In this document: positions 48,601-59,979 of the stretch, in pieces
Position numbering within the stretch: position 1 is the first letter of the stretch
Layout: each line of letters starts with the position of its first letter
Assembly (NCBI GenBank): GCA_918807975.1
Contig: OU964921.1
Span: 42,434,498-42,498,497 of the forward strand
Length of the DNA: 64,000 nucleotides
From: Aplidium turbinatum
Taxonomy: Eukaryota > Chordata > Ascidiacea > Aplousobranchia > Polyclinidae
Direction of reading: 5' to 3'
Translations under genes and position numbers: made by a program
The notes under the pieces: generated by a model
Seen by the model: only the letters and a program-made list of their open reading frames with translations
The model's database searches: none
What the model was told of the DNA's origin: nothing

Positions 48601-49747
48601 TTGGAACAAATATTTCTTTATGTGTGCTCGAGCTGAAACATAGAAATTTAATTCGTTACATTTCATCGAAAAGAAATGGCAGCCATGGAGTCGGGTAGTG
48701 ACGGTGTCCGACCGATTGTTAAAAGATTGTCCGTCCGACTCCCACTCAAAGTATATGACACTGTACAGCAGAGGTTCTCAACCTGGGGGGCATGGCCCCC
48801 TAGTGGGCCATGAGCCTAGGCGGCGATGGAAAAATTTGAAAAATGATAATTTTTTAGTTTATCATCTCTAAGTCCACTCCAACGCTATGTATATAACAAA
48901 GTAACTATCATGTTTATTATGTGTTGTATTTATGTCATTTAACTACCGGTTACTGTATAAACAAATTTTTTAATTAAAATAACGTTTCCTAAATTTTTTA
49001 AAAGGATGAAAAAAATAGGGGGGCCATTGATTTTTCAAAATTTTCAAAGGGGCCACGGTGTAAAAAAGGTTGGGAACCCCTGCTGTACAGTAACAAGACC
49101 TTTGGTGACCAACTTGAATGGAAAAATGAAGATTAGGCTCATTACATTCCCATTGATTCACCTTAAATCTCTACACAACCAATCAGAAATACATCGAGAC
49201 TTGATTAAAAAATCTCAACAATTAAATCAGATTTGAAGGATTCTGGTAAACATAATTATGGATAAAACACAGAAATATCAGTATCGTTACAGGTTTCTGC
49301 CAGAAGGCATGCACCCTGGCCATTATTCGATGCAAACGGTACTTTTTGATCTAAAGCACAACAAAAACGGGACACAACCGAAATAAATGCACTTTTGCCG
49401 ATGCAAACTTAAGACAAATGAAATTAAACAAAAACAAAAAAATTGAAGAATTACGAGTGTCCGACTGTCCGTCGTTTTCTATTCTTGCTACATCAGGAGT
49501 CAGGAACGGCCTGCTGGGCTTATTTGAGAGAGTTCTATCAACCAACTCACTTGTATGTGATTTCAAAAGATGCGTTGAGTCGTGCAAGTAAACACAATCT
49601 TTTGGTTTGAGTGTTTCGAAAATCCCTTCCCGTAAAATCGTAATTGTTATATTTTACGGTAGAGTTTGCATGTCCATTCACGTCGGTATTTGCTTGACAA
49701 CAAATAAAACTTACAAAAATCACAGAAAAAATAAATAAGCTGCTCAT
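45669..49747 (-). CDS. LAMP-family lysosomal membrane protein (LAMP5-like), complete, 260 residues
   Basis: Three exons, 49551-49747, 47607-47945 and 45669-45915, with GT-AG junctions and matching phases, ending in TGA. Residues 1-18 form a signal peptide ending near CCQA. One luminal LAMP domain follows with the expected four cysteines (Cys52 in LCLLARL, Cys67, Cys124 in RGYNCYD, Cys178), which pair as two disulfides in this family. Glycosylation sites are at Asn28, 58, 83 and 146. GVEIQPF near 159-165 resembles the AVHIQPF of vertebrate LAMP5. Residues 184-203 are the membrane helix, and the tail of about 57 residues contains a cysteine cluster, a YKNV (242-245) YxxPhi sorting signal and a final LL. 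Vertebrate LAMP1 and LAMP2 have two luminal domains; one domain and this length fit LAMP5 or an invertebrate LAMP. ATP6AP1 is less likely from the tail. Confidence 0.85.
46180..46350. repeat. 21-bp minisatellite, about eight units
   Basis: The unit GAGCGGAACTTCGMAKTTYGT repeats with mild divergence. It makes open frames of seven-residue repeats in several frames as a side effect. Lies in intron 2 of the LAMP gene. Confidence 0.9.
46783..47035 (+). repeat. SINE-D, tRNA-derived
   Basis: Head with box A-like GGTGAAGTGGATAAGGCG and box B-like GAGTCGACTCTCGGC. Body with CAGGGTGTAATAAACTCGG and GGCGGCCGAGAAAAAGGAAC. Single copy in the window, antisense to the LAMP gene in intron 2. Confidence 0.7.
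47041..47205. repeat. CGGTGAGTCC direct repeats and short telomere-like run
   Basis: CGGTGAGTCCRATT repeats about three times at 47051-47090, with an inverted CTCACCAAATCGGAC at 47188-47202. Between them lies a short TTAGGG/TTAGGGG run (about 47159-47184). Too short for a telomere; perhaps a small foldback. Confidence 0.65.
48205..48285. mobile_element. Palindromic MITE copy
   Basis: Left CCCAGCTGTCAAAGCC, centre TTCAACGTCTGCAGACATTA, right GATTTGCTACTTGGG. In intron 1 of the LAMP gene. Confidence 0.65.
48769..49082. mobile_element. hAT MITE (314 bp)
   Basis: Ends CAGAGGTTCTCAACCTGGGG and GGTTGGGAACCCCTG, flanked by the perfect 8-bp repeat CTGTACAG (48761-48768 and 49083-49090). In intron 1 of the LAMP gene. 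No transposase. Confidence 0.92.
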
Positions 49748-49848
49748 TTTTGCAAATCAAAAGGTTAAAAAGCTGTGCGGTGCCTTAATGTCACAACATC
49801 TGCAAAATAAAAAGAGTGTGATAGGAAAAATAGCTCACGAGAACTGCC

Positions 49849-49934
49849 CTAGACAGCAAATCAGTCGTTTTTTACATTGATTCAGCGTCTGCAGACGTTG
49901 AATTAGTGTAAAGAACGACTAATTTGTTGTCTAG
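49849..49934. mobile_element. Palindromic MITE, near-complete (86 bp)
   Basis: Ends CTAGACAGCAAATCAGTCG and CGACTAATTTGTTGTCTAG around CAGCGTCTGCAGACGTTG. The best-preserved copy in the window. About 100 bp upstream of the LAMP start codon. Confidence 0.8.
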
Positions 49935-50282
49935 AATGTGGAATCTGTTCGAGTGCCCAGAGAAATGAAAGTCTTCTCGTTTCAAGAAGTTTACTGCACT
50001 TTCTGCTGTGACACAACACAAAGTTAATATAATAACGTTTAATGTTTGTACCATAAACACACAAAGTCAAGTAATTCCTCTGATGTACTGGGCTTTGTGT
50101 GTTTACGGTACAACAATACAAACTCTCTACCAAAGCTCTATTACCATGCTTTTTCACTAAACTCTAGCCTTGTAGGCTGACACCACGAAACTGTTTTCCT
50201 GGATTTGTGTCGCTCAAGATTTCTTTAAAAGTTCATGACCTTTGTCAATTAAAGAGGAAATCACACCATTCTGCTATCTTTC

Positions 50283-50325
50283 CCAGTCAACTAACCAGTC
50301 CTTTGTTACATTGGTTCAATGTCTG
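50283..50325. mobile_element. Half of a palindromic MITE
   Basis: Left half only, ending TTCAATGTCTGC, next to the LINE fragment. Confidence 0.5.
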
Positions 50326-50362
50326 CTTTGTCTCTTCAATGTCTCTTCTTCTTCATCGTGTG

Positions 50363-50550
50363 TCACACGGCCGTAGCCCAGAGCACCACGCAAGCTCTTG
50401 CTCTATCGTTGAACTCGGCTAAATCCTGTACAGAGCATCTTGCTTTTGGGGCAGGGCATTCGAGAAAATGCTGCATCGTTTGCTCCTGTCCACATTTACA
50501 ACTTGTGCTGACTGGTTCTTCGTTTCAACAGACGCGAGTTTCGAAGTATT
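50363..50550 (-). pseudogene. LINE ORF2 C-terminal fragment
   Basis: The minus strand reads CKCGQEQTMQHFLECPAP then DLAEFNDRARACVVLW and a stop, matching the C-terminal zinc-knuckle-like end (CxCG, TMxHxLxCP) of non-LTR retrotransposon reverse transcriptases. An in-frame stop lies a few residues upstream. The rest of the LINE is absent: a short 5'-truncated relic. Confidence 0.75.
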
Positions 50551-50847
50551 TAGCCACGTAACAATTAAACACTAAAGGTTATTACTACAAATATTTAGGT
50601 ATATGAGCGGCAGCCATTCATTCACGATTTTTCATTCACAGCTAGCAAGGTAGTCAACCCTGTTTTAGATTGGTTCAACGTCAGGAAAAGTTGAAAAGAT
50701 TATTTTTTGAAAGAGTATGCACATAAAGTTCAATTAGTTTTGATAGAACTGGTTCAGTGCTGAGAGTCGAACCAGGATTGCATGATTGAAAAGTGAGCAC
50801 CTTATCTGTTACGTCATCCCATCTCACTCAAACGAAACCTATTGAAG

Positions 50848-50924
50848 ATCTCAGACAGCAACCAATCAACCAATCGATCTACAGACGTTGAATCAATGTA
50901 AAAACGAGTGATTTGCTGTCTGGG
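50848..50924. mobile_element. Palindromic MITE copy
   Basis: Left CAGACAGCAACCAATC, right ACGAGTGATTTGCTGTCTGG, with a CTACAGACGTTGAATC centre. Confidence 0.7.
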
Positions 50925-51967
50925 GACCAACAATGCGCTCGTTCCCATCACACGCCTATTGAAGAGTTTGTGTCGGCACACGTGGGACATTTCCTTATTT
51001 GTTATCCAAGAAAGCAAGACGGCTAATAAAGCAAACATATCTTTACGTCTTAACGTTTGTGTGTTTAGACATTTAGTAGCGCTGTTCGAAGATACACATT
51101 TCATTAGAAGCAAAAGTTCTTCGATTTGTCTCAAATTCAGTTCTTTGGTAACAAATTTTATTTCGTAATCTTTCAGGAAACAAACCGCAGGAAATTTTGT
51201 TTCGTTTTTTTTACAAAATTACTTTTGTCTTGATTTCGTTTCGTGTAAAATTATGCTTTTCAGTATCATTTTCGTTTCGTTTATTTTGAGTCTTTTGACC
51301 AACAAATTCGTTTCATACACTTCTATTATCAGATGCGGTAAAAGTACGTTGTTTTGCTCGCAAAAAATACAATGATTCTAATGTATGTCCCAAATGATAA
51401 GGCCTAGGCTACAGCTTGCAGTTTTACAACATTGTTAAACAATCGACGAAATTTTGCAGACAGCTAGAGTGAACACCATCTTCCATCTCAGTTCTGGTAT
51501 ATTTGGGTTCGATTCTAAATCGGCTCATACAAAAGACTTTATAAAACAATATCATTAATGTTAAAAATTGAGGTAATAATTTGTTAACAGCTTGAATACA
51601 ATACAAATTTAAAAAAGTTTAGTCGCGAAACACTTCAGCGGATACAGAGCGACAACAAATTAACTATTTATTATTCCTAACACAATGTTGAGCATACCCT
51701 GTTTCATAATTCATTAGAAATACTTGAACGATACGCTTGAGTGATCGCTGCTACTCATGCAAAACGCAGTAACAAATATCGATCAAAATACATTGATAAA
51801 AACAACTAAATTTTATGTGCTCAATGCTCTTTGACTAAGAAACATTAATGCTGATCAACAAAGCAACAAAGTATCACATAGAGCAAGTAGATAGTAGATG
51901 AATTGCATGTTGCAAAAAAGACTAATTGAACCAGAATGCTTCAATGTTGTTTTGTCCTATACACTAC
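50925..51967. other. Intergenic; SINE-A head fragment only
   Basis: A plus-strand tRNA-like head (box B GGGTTCGATTCTAAATCGG) lies at about 51451-51528. No exon recognised. Confidence 0.45.
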
Positions 51968-52150
51968 AGGCCTGAGCACGGCGATTGTTGAAGATTTTTA
52001 GATTGAATGGACGGGGGACATGGAAGCCAATTTTCGTATCTATCTTCAGAATGCCGTTAAAGTAACGTGCAAATACATAGTCACGTGCCCTCGATAGGTG
52101 TCGCACCCACGTCCCTTCGAAACGACGTGAAACACTCCAACTATTTGGTC
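51968..52150 (-). repeat. SINE-C copy
   Basis: Minus orientation, containing GGACATGGAAGCCAATTTTCG and a diverged box B complement near 52090-52115. Confidence 0.65.
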
Positions 52151-52264
52151 ACACAGCCAACAAAAATTAGCATTGTAACGTCACACCACCAATAGGAAAA
52201 TGACTATGATTGGTTGATTTGAATGGAATGCTTTGCGGAATTTGATAGAATAAGCGGTTAAAGG

Positions 52265-53644
52265 CAGGGTTGCCAGATGGCCTTTTTTTAGGCCAAATTC
52301 CAGAAAACTGGCCTTTTTAAATTGCAGTTGGCCTACAAAAATTGATGCAAATAAGGCCAGAAAATCTGGCCTTATTTGGCCCTTTTTATGGCTGCAAGTT
52401 TTGACCGGTTTAGAAAGTATTATTTTAAGGAAATTCAATTTCAATTGTAATATAAAAGTATCACTTATCATCACTTAGAGCCTGACCTATATTCGTTTTA
52501 ATTTTAATTAGTGAGTAGAGACATTGGTAGAGAGTAGAGAATGTGTTAGCGGTGGACCGGGCGGTTCTATTAAGTTGCACCTGCCGTAAACCGTAAAGTA
52601 TACACTTGCCTTGTTTGTTAATGTGATGTGTTTGCATTCCATTTGTGCAATTTTGTCGTATTTTGTTTGCTGCTAAATAATTTTAAAACCGAGTATTAGT
52701 TTTAGTTCTTATGACATCTTAAACGTATTGATTTCGTACTGGGTTGGTCTGTGAATAAGTTTATTATAAAAGCCTACGACAACACATTTCACTGATTTTT
52801 GAACACTCCACGTTTACTTCTGATCCGGTTTGCAATACGCAAAATGCTACAGAACGACAGGAAATCTTTGCATTCGTTTATTTTTGATTTTTTAGATTCG
52901 TGGTTTTAAACTTCTATACATCAAATAAGCTGGGTTTTTTTTGCTGAGACTTTTCGGTCATTTGTTCGAAATGACTTGAAAAAATTCGGTCATTTTTTAT
53001 TTATTTCGATCATTTTTAGTCATTTTTGGTCATTAATAGTCAATTGACTATATATTTTTTCGGACATTTTGACCGATATGACTACATTTTTTTCGGACAT
53101 TTTGCTAAAAAATCGGTCAATGACCGATAAATGACCAAAAAAAAAACCAGCAAATAAGTTTTGATGTGAGTGAAGGCTATATTTTATATTGTTATTGAAT
53201 TTTATACATTCTTTAGTTGATACAAACAGTGTTTTATTTTAATAATTCTTCTGTAGTCATATATAGCCCTGAAAATAGTTTCCAATCTTGTAGTTGTAGA
53301 CATCCCTGGTACATATACTCAATAAGACAAATTCATGCTTATTGCTTAGCTAGATGTTCCGAATAGCACTGTTCATGAATTGAAGTAATAGTGGTTTCTA
53401 GTTTATCTGCTACTACAGTAATTTTTCATTAATCAAATTATGCAAACGAACCGGTCATTATGCTCTGACAGTGCTAAATTATTATCTGTCATATTTAATC
53501 GTAAAATGGCATTTTCAAAAAATTATTTCAATTAAGTTGTTAGCGTTTATTTAGCCTTAGAAGTAAATAAAAAATTTGGCCTTTTTTTGGCCTTATTTTA
53601 TAATGGATTTGGCCTTACTATAGCTTGAGTATCTGGCAACCCTG
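52265..53644. mobile_element. hAT element, CAGGGTTGCCAG family (1380 bp)
   Basis: Ends CAGGGTTGCCAGATGGCC and ATCTGGCAACCCTG, flanked by the perfect 8-bp repeat GTTAAAGG (52257-52264 and 53645-53652). GGCCTTTTT-type words recur within 130 bp of both ends. The middle (52930-53155) is a mosaic of CGGTCATTTTT and its inverse. No transposase. Same end family as 62200 onward. Confidence 0.92.
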
Positions 53645-54120
53645 GTTAAAGGTTGTTGGCAAATAAATGAATGAAAGACGTTGTTTACTGTGTGTGCGCA
53701 AGATGGCTGTCGGCGCGACGATGGAGGGCTTGAGCAGGGTTGCCAACCTTGCGGTTTTCACGCCCAGTTGGGCTGGTTTTCGTCCTGAGTTGCGGGATTT
53801 TTTTGAAGGTTGCGGGTTGCGTTTTTTTGGGCTGGTTTGAGTAACTTGTCTTAAAACAACATGAGATTGCTAAAACTTGTTAAAAGAAGAGAATGTAGTC
53901 GAGATTCAAATGTACTGTAGTTAGGTTGAGGTAGGTTGTACATATAGAATGCTGTAAGTTGCTGCTCTAGTGATGTCATGTCAGCCAGTAGATTGGTCTC
54001 ACAAAGAAGGCAAGTTTATTTTGTGCTTGTGAGATGCATAAATTGATGATTTATTATTTTTCTATTTTCATTAAGAAAGTTTACATAAAAGTTCAATAGG
54101 CCTACAAAGCTTTACTTAAC

Positions 54121-54490
54121 GGTAGGCACTTTAACATTACCCACTCGTCGAAAAGCGTACTCGCGATTCAACTGATTTCAGTCATGTGACTCGACACGTG
54201 ATATTCTGATCGAAAAATTTTGATACAAAGAAATTTAACTGAATGCTTCGCTACAACCAGCGTTGCCTAATGGTTAGGGCAGAGGAGTAGGCTAGTAATT
54301 TCGATTTCGTGGGTTCGATTCCCACCCTCTGCTAATACTATTTTTTCTTCTGCAACTGAACTGAGTGCAAGAAGGATCTTAATGACTGCAATCAATGGAG
54401 TTTATAAGGAAAATTGTGACTAAAACACAAAGCAATTCACATTGAAAAGCAGGCACTCTTCGACGAGTGGGTGATGTTAAAGTGCCTACC
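54121..54490 (+). mobile_element. Mutator-like MITE carrying a tRNA-like segment (370 bp)
   Basis: Terminal inverted repeats of about 35 bp begin GGTAGGCACTTTAACAT, with the 9-bp direct repeat TTACTTAAC on both sides (54112-54120 and 54491-54499). Same family as 18639-19052 by its ends and by the text after the tRNA-like part (CTGCTA then a T-rich run then CTTCTG). Confidence 0.9.
54259..54333 (+). other. tRNA-like sequence inside the MITE (75 nt)
   Basis: D-arm/box A-like GCCTAATGGTTAGGGC and a perfect T-arm with box B, GTGGGTTCGATTCCCAC. Length equals a tRNA. The acceptor stem pairs poorly and no clear anticodon arm forms, partly because GTAGGCTA sits where it should be. So it is a tRNA relic or pol III promoter rather than a working tRNA. 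Confidence 0.7.
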
Positions 54491-55151
54491 TTACTTAACG
54501 CTGTTGTGTTCATAGCAAGACATTATTTACCATGGGAAAGTGGGCAAAATATGATCATCTCTAAAATTGTTAGATAAGTTTGACGTGAATATGTATGATT
54601 ATAAACGTGTAGGTAATGTGTAATTGGTCAAAATTGGACATACTGTGCTGACCTGTGTTTAGTAAAGTTGCATATTTGTTACTTTGTTTGCAATGTAATT
54701 TTCTCAATTTTTACACATGGATTGTTCTTTTTTTGCAGGTACTTGCTAAATTCAGCGTAAAATTATAAGATTTGATGAATGCATTTGATGAATGCAAAAT
54801 ATGCATTTTGATGCATTTGATGTGATAAGATTTTGGAAAACTGGAAAAGCACAAAGTGGTGAAACTTCTGCATTAGATTCAATTAAAAAAATTATTTTAA
54901 TTTTTACTATTTTATTTTTGTTATCTTATCACTTATCACTGATGAATGCAAAATAGCAGTACCTAGATATGTTAGACATCAGTATATATGATTGAATTGA
55001 GTCTGTCAAAAATATTTTGAAAGTTTGAAGCATATTGAAAATTAGGCTAGGTTTGGGCTGGTTTCAAAAAGCGTTTGGGCTGGTTTTGGGCTGGTTCAGT
55101 GATCAGTTTGGGCTGGAAACATTTTCAAAGGTTGGCAACCCTGGGCTTGAG

Positions 55152-56372
55152 CTAGTTGCTGTCTTTTGAAGTGTTGAAACAGTAACGGCTGGAACCAAGT
55201 ACTAAAAGCAATACGAAGTTCAAGAATCTAAAGAAAGCCAACAATACGAAAGGCTATGTCAACACTTTGCAAATATAACTATTGTGTAGGAAGAGTGATA
55301 ATCACGCAATGCCATCAACGACAAGGTATTCGGGCCATAAATTTTGTATCTTCTTAAACAACTGCAAGCTCTACGACACATTTTATAGCTTACACAACAA
55401 TACACCGATAGTTACTTATTTACAATTTGGTGACCACGACCACGCACTTATCTTCTTGCAAACCTCCTATTCAGTGTAGCTTTCCCCAAGGCTGCTCAAG
55501 TGGGTGACCTTTTGAATTCGCGTACGACTGAAACCGACTTACAACTTTTAAATGAACAAAAACGTTGTATCGATCGACACACTGGTTTTCACACGACCAC
55601 AAAGCGCCAGTGACTTCATGGTTTACTGACTCTAATACTTTCTATATGGAACAGCCCAGTAAGCCAGCAATATTGGTTTTGAATACCCCAGCCTGCAAAT
55701 TGGTTTTGAGTGAGTGTTGCATTCTGGTACTTTGCTAGCATGCACTAGACTGGAGTAGTAATACAACAGTCATTGTTTCGGCACAATGTAAGCTTGAAGC
55801 ACCTCTTATCGCAAGACGACAATGCTATCAACGAATATTTCAGGATGTTCTGATCAGCCTGCTCAGCCACATCTGGAAAATCTCTTGCTTCCAGTCAGCA
55901 AATTAATCTTTCTTACATTGATTCAACGTCTGCAAACAAAAAACTATTATAGCAAACACAAAAAATACTGATCACCAGTCTCGCAACTGAATCGCACATT
56001 CATGTACATTGTACAACCCTAGTGGCAAAACCCTTCCTTTTACAATGATTCAAAGTCTACAGCGCGGATTTTTTTAGCTTAGCATCAGCCACTTCAAAAA
56101 CTAATTTGCAAGCTGGATTGGGCCGGTCGAAATTTGCTTTTTTGGTTTGAAACAAACTAAAATCTTCATGAACAAATATAAATCGAAAATAAAGATTTCG
56201 AAATGAACTCAGTAAGCGTCATTAAGTAAGTTCTAAATCGACGCGTTACGTTCTCGTTTCGACCACAACGAAACGAAACTAAGACAAAACATATTGCGTA
56301 AAAACGAAAGTTATTGTTTCTGACAATCTTACTACAATACAAAGCACAGCATGTAGGTGACAATTGTAAAAA
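55152..56372. other. Intergenic; half-copies of the palindromic MITE
   Basis: Half copies lie at about 55890-55935 and 56033-56085. Nothing else recognised. Confidence 0.4.
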
Positions 56373-56435
56373 TGCTATGGTTTTATTTATTGTCGCTCTA
56401 CAACTGCTAAGGCCTTTCAGCGAAGGGCTCATTTG
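56373..56435 (-). repeat. SINE-A tail fragment
   Basis: The tail word TTTATTTATTGTCGCTCTAC and ACTGCTAAGGCC; the rest of the SINE is missing. Confidence 0.7.
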
Positions 56436-56556
56436 TTCATGGGCTGTAGAAATCTTCTTCTGCATAATCCGACCTTCATTTCACTAAATAGGAACCTCAA
56501 TTTCACTTTTACAAAAGGCTTCTGCTGTAGCCTACCATTCGCTTTCTGAACGCGGT

Positions 56557-57236
56557 CAGTGGCGTGGCCAGAAAAAAAATTTTGGGGGGGCCAAATGTTT
56601 GATGAATTAAGAGAACGACAAAGTGTTTGATTTAAGACATCGCCACCTGATGTGCAGTGGCGTATCTTGGTGGGTTAAGCAAGGGAAGCAATAAAGCTGG
56701 CGGGGGGTTAGAGCGTGCCGAAGGCACGCGTATTCTAGGGGGGTCCGGGGCATGCTCCCCCGGAAAATTTTTGCAAAATTACACTCAAATAATGGATTAT
56801 AGCGCTTTCTGGAAACACTTTCAGGGTAATATTTGTATGAAATTTATAGGCAGATAAACAGCTATTAACTTATTAAAGGTAGCTGTTACACACGAACGTG
56901 CAAAAACTGCGATAAAATTAGAGAACACAAAAAACTCAGCTACACAAAAACCCAACAAAGTAAGCGATTCTGAAATTGCTTCCACAGATTAGTTAAAAGA
57001 AGCGTAAATCGCGTAAACTTTGCGCGATTTACGATTTGCAAAATTTATTGGTGTCTTTCTGTGTGTCTAAAACAAGTCCTGGGGGGTGTCAATAGCCAGA
57101 TGTCTTGAAAAACGATATAAATTTATACAAATTATATTATATTTTCAACAAAGGGTTTAACTTCGGAATCCAAGCTTTGAAAATTTGGGGGGCCATGGCC
57201 CCGTTCGCCCACCCCCCCCCCTGGCTACGCCTATGA
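56557..57236. mobile_element. hAT-like element, CAGTGGCG family, long form (680 bp)
   Basis: Ends CAGTGGCGTGGCC and GGCTACGCCTATG, flanked by the perfect 8-bp repeat AACGCGGT (56549-56556 and 57237-57244). Nearly the same in sequence and length as 60867-61543. A second internal CAGTGGCGTATC word at about 56656 suggests an older end captured inside. No transposase. Confidence 0.92.
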
Positions 57237-57244
57237 ACGCGGTA

Positions 57245-58430
57245 TCGATTTTTAGGAACAACGCGATATCGCTTTAGCGTAGGCATAGCCTACGGATCTC
57301 GCAAGTTGAACCTTGCGAAAATATGATATTTTGAGTATCACGGCACCATAACATGCGTACGCCAAGCTTCTCGTCTCTATACGTTTTATTATTATGTTCG
57401 TCATGCCACATCATTTCACGATAGCCACAATGCTCCTCGTTTTCAAAGCAGCTGTTATGTTTTCCAAGAACGTAGCCTACTTTTTGCGGAAGCCTCACTG
57501 AATCTTTGCGATGAAGACAGGCTCACACTGTCTTTTGGATATTTCCTTTCTGAGTAAACACTGGAGTATCCCAAGTTAATTTAACAACAAAGAAAAGCAG
57601 CTGTCGTTGCCGTAAGCTAAACCACAAATACTCTATTGAATTAGGCGTAGGCCCACTTTAGAAACACGTCATCAACCTGACTAAAACTGCTTGAGTCTCC
57701 ACATATGGGAAGTAAAACGTTTAATTGTTAGAACCTTTACCGTAGCATTTACAAAAGAGAAATAAGTACGTAGCTTACATATATTGCTAGATAGCCCCAT
57801 TCTCTGTGCACTGAAGCATCAGTAGATAGATAGACAACTGCTTCTCAGTGATGGTAGACTCCAGCCGTACAAAATAGCTTGCTATTATTATCAGCTGATA
57901 GCTTTGCCTGCCATGTCCACGTGAAGCTGCCTGCCAGCCAGTTTCAAAGCCTCCGTTTGCTTTCAAAGCGGATACATTTCGTAAAGCGCTAGCAAAGCAG
58001 TTTGCTTTCTCTTTATCAGCAGTTTTTTTCAGTGCTACAGTGCATTGAGCGAGAAGAGACCACAATACGGAATACGCCGCAACAAAAATCTAACCTTCAG
58101 TGTTGCCAACCATTCAAATCGTTTCCAACAAAAACGTTTCAAACACTAAACAAAAAGCATGTCGGAGGCAAAGATAATTTAATTCGATAGCTGCTAATTA
58201 TTTTCATCAGGTCAATTTGATAAAGCATACTGCGTGTATCCAGTGATGATCTTTGGATTAAGTAAATCATGCGAAATTTTGAGGTCAGTTTGAGTTTCTC
58301 TACCTCTCTCAGCAAATTTAACGACCTCTTCTTAGCTAAAATATGCACTATATTAAAGATATTACAAGTTATATTTTTAAAGAAAAAAAATATTATAGCA
58401 AATGGCAGTTACACTCCGTTGCATACAGCT
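57245..58430. other. Intergenic, nothing recognised
   Basis: Open frames of up to 92 residues on the minus strand (57787-58065) show no recognisable domain or splice context. Confidence 0.35.
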
Positions 58431-58438
58431 AGCCTATT

Positions 58439-58881
58439 CAGTGGCGTAGCCAAGGGGGGGGGTTTTTGGGGTTACAACCCCCCCCTTTGGCACGCGTGTG
58501 ACGTCACGATATTAAGAATGATGCTTTCAGTCTAATAAAAAATTGCCTAGTTTTAAACAAAATTGCATTAAAAGATACGAGTTTTGCCAATACCAAACAT
58601 TCAAACATCTCAGCCAGGAATTAGCAACAAGAAAACACAGAGGCTTAGCTTTATTTCCGAAAAATGACGAAAAAAACATGATCTTATCCTTTTGCTATGC
58701 TACCAGACAGCACCATTTTACAGGAATATTCGTACCGTACCCACATTTTTGTTGAAAATGCTCTCAGAATGCACCAAATTCAAAGTAATTTTTCAAAATT
58801 TTCTGGGGGAGACCCCCCAGACCCCCCGCCGCTGGGTGGTCAAACCCCCCCCCCCTTTCAAAATTCCTGGCTACGCTACTG
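58439..58881. mobile_element. hAT-like element, CAGTGGCG family, short form (443 bp)
   Basis: Ends CAGTGGCGTAGCC and GGCTACGCTACTG, flanked by the perfect 8-bp repeat AGCCTATT (58431-58438 and 58882-58889). G and C runs lie near the ends. Interior shared with 9985-10309 and 18244-19143. Confidence 0.92.
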
Positions 58882-58889
58882 AGCCTATT

Positions 58890-59979
58890 GTATATGAAAT
58901 GCTCAGTCAATTTCAAATGCTTGTGAGATCACAATCACTCGTGATTTACCAACTTAATTACTGAGAGAGTGAAAGGGAGAAACCTATTATTTTGTCCGTT
59001 GCAAGAATAGTATACCGTACAAATATAAACAATGCGAATAAAAAAGCACCATAACCATTTAGATTCCACAACAGCCAGGATGCAGTGAAAGACTACATCA
59101 GTCATCGAGTCACCTACTTCCTGTGTTTTTAATGTGACAAATGTCAAGCATCAGCATTACGTTGAAACAAGGTAGGCTCAAGTTCCGTAAAAATGAAAAC
59201 AGGAAGTTGTTTACTACTGCGACAGTCAAGTGAATTCTTGAGGTTTTATTCAAATACCAAAAAATATCTTGCCCTACAAAAGTAGTATGAGAAAAACAAA
59301 GCAAAGAAAAAAAAGCACCTATCAAATGTCACAAGGAAATACAGTGAGAATAATTTTTTGTTTTCTTTGTTCTTGTAATTTAGGGAACCACAATTATCAT
59401 TCAAGGTCCGTAATATAAGCCAATTTTAACGTTATAAAAGCAATCACTAACAACCGTCTTGACTAGAGAAACTTGCAAACTAAAAAATTGGCAACACTGG
59501 AAAGCTTCCTTGATAATTGAATTATGACATTCTATAATAATCTATTCTTCTTCAGTGGCTTTGTTATCGAAAAATTAGAGTATTGTTGGACTTTTTATAA
59601 TAAACAATGACAATGCAAATATTGTTTGAAAACTGTAACCCTATTCGTTGCAGGTTACAACCCGTATTCAATTTCAATGGACTACTTTGGGCAATTGTAA
59701 TAGAAATTCACTGTTCGCCACTTCTCAGGAAGGCCTAAAGTAGGCCATTGTAATTTTAGAAAGTTCATAATTTTGTAGGCCACAAATTTTATTTATTTGC
59801 CCATACAGTTTTGTTTCTTGCAAAATTACATAAAATGATAGGCTATACAGGAATGTTTCATGATTAAAACCGTACGAACATATCACTATAGTAGTTGGTA
59901 TTCTTGCTTTTGCTATGAACTTATGTTTTCTTGAGAAGGACTATTGGTGATTTTTGCTGCAACTACATAGGCCTATATT
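58890..59979. other. Intergenic, nothing recognised
   Basis: A+T-rich, no exon, RNA gene or element end supported. Confidence 0.35.

Larger units (their letters stand above)
53735..55143. mobile_element. hAT element, CAGGGTTGCCAACCTT family (1409 bp)
   Basis: Ends CAGGGTTGCCAACCTT and AAGGTTGGCAACCCTG, flanked by the perfect 8-bp repeat GGCTTGAG (53727-53734 and 55144-55151). Subterminal words GGGCTGGTTT recur near both ends. Contains the nested Mutator-like MITE at 54121-54490. No transposase. Confidence 0.92.

Noticed and set aside
50814-51134. 106-residue minus-strand open frame
   Set aside because: Part of it is the palindromic MITE and the rest has no recognisable family.
54259-54333. 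Functional tRNA gene
   Set aside because: Box A, box B and length fit, but the acceptor stem has mismatches and the anticodon arm cannot be formed; it lies inside a MITE.
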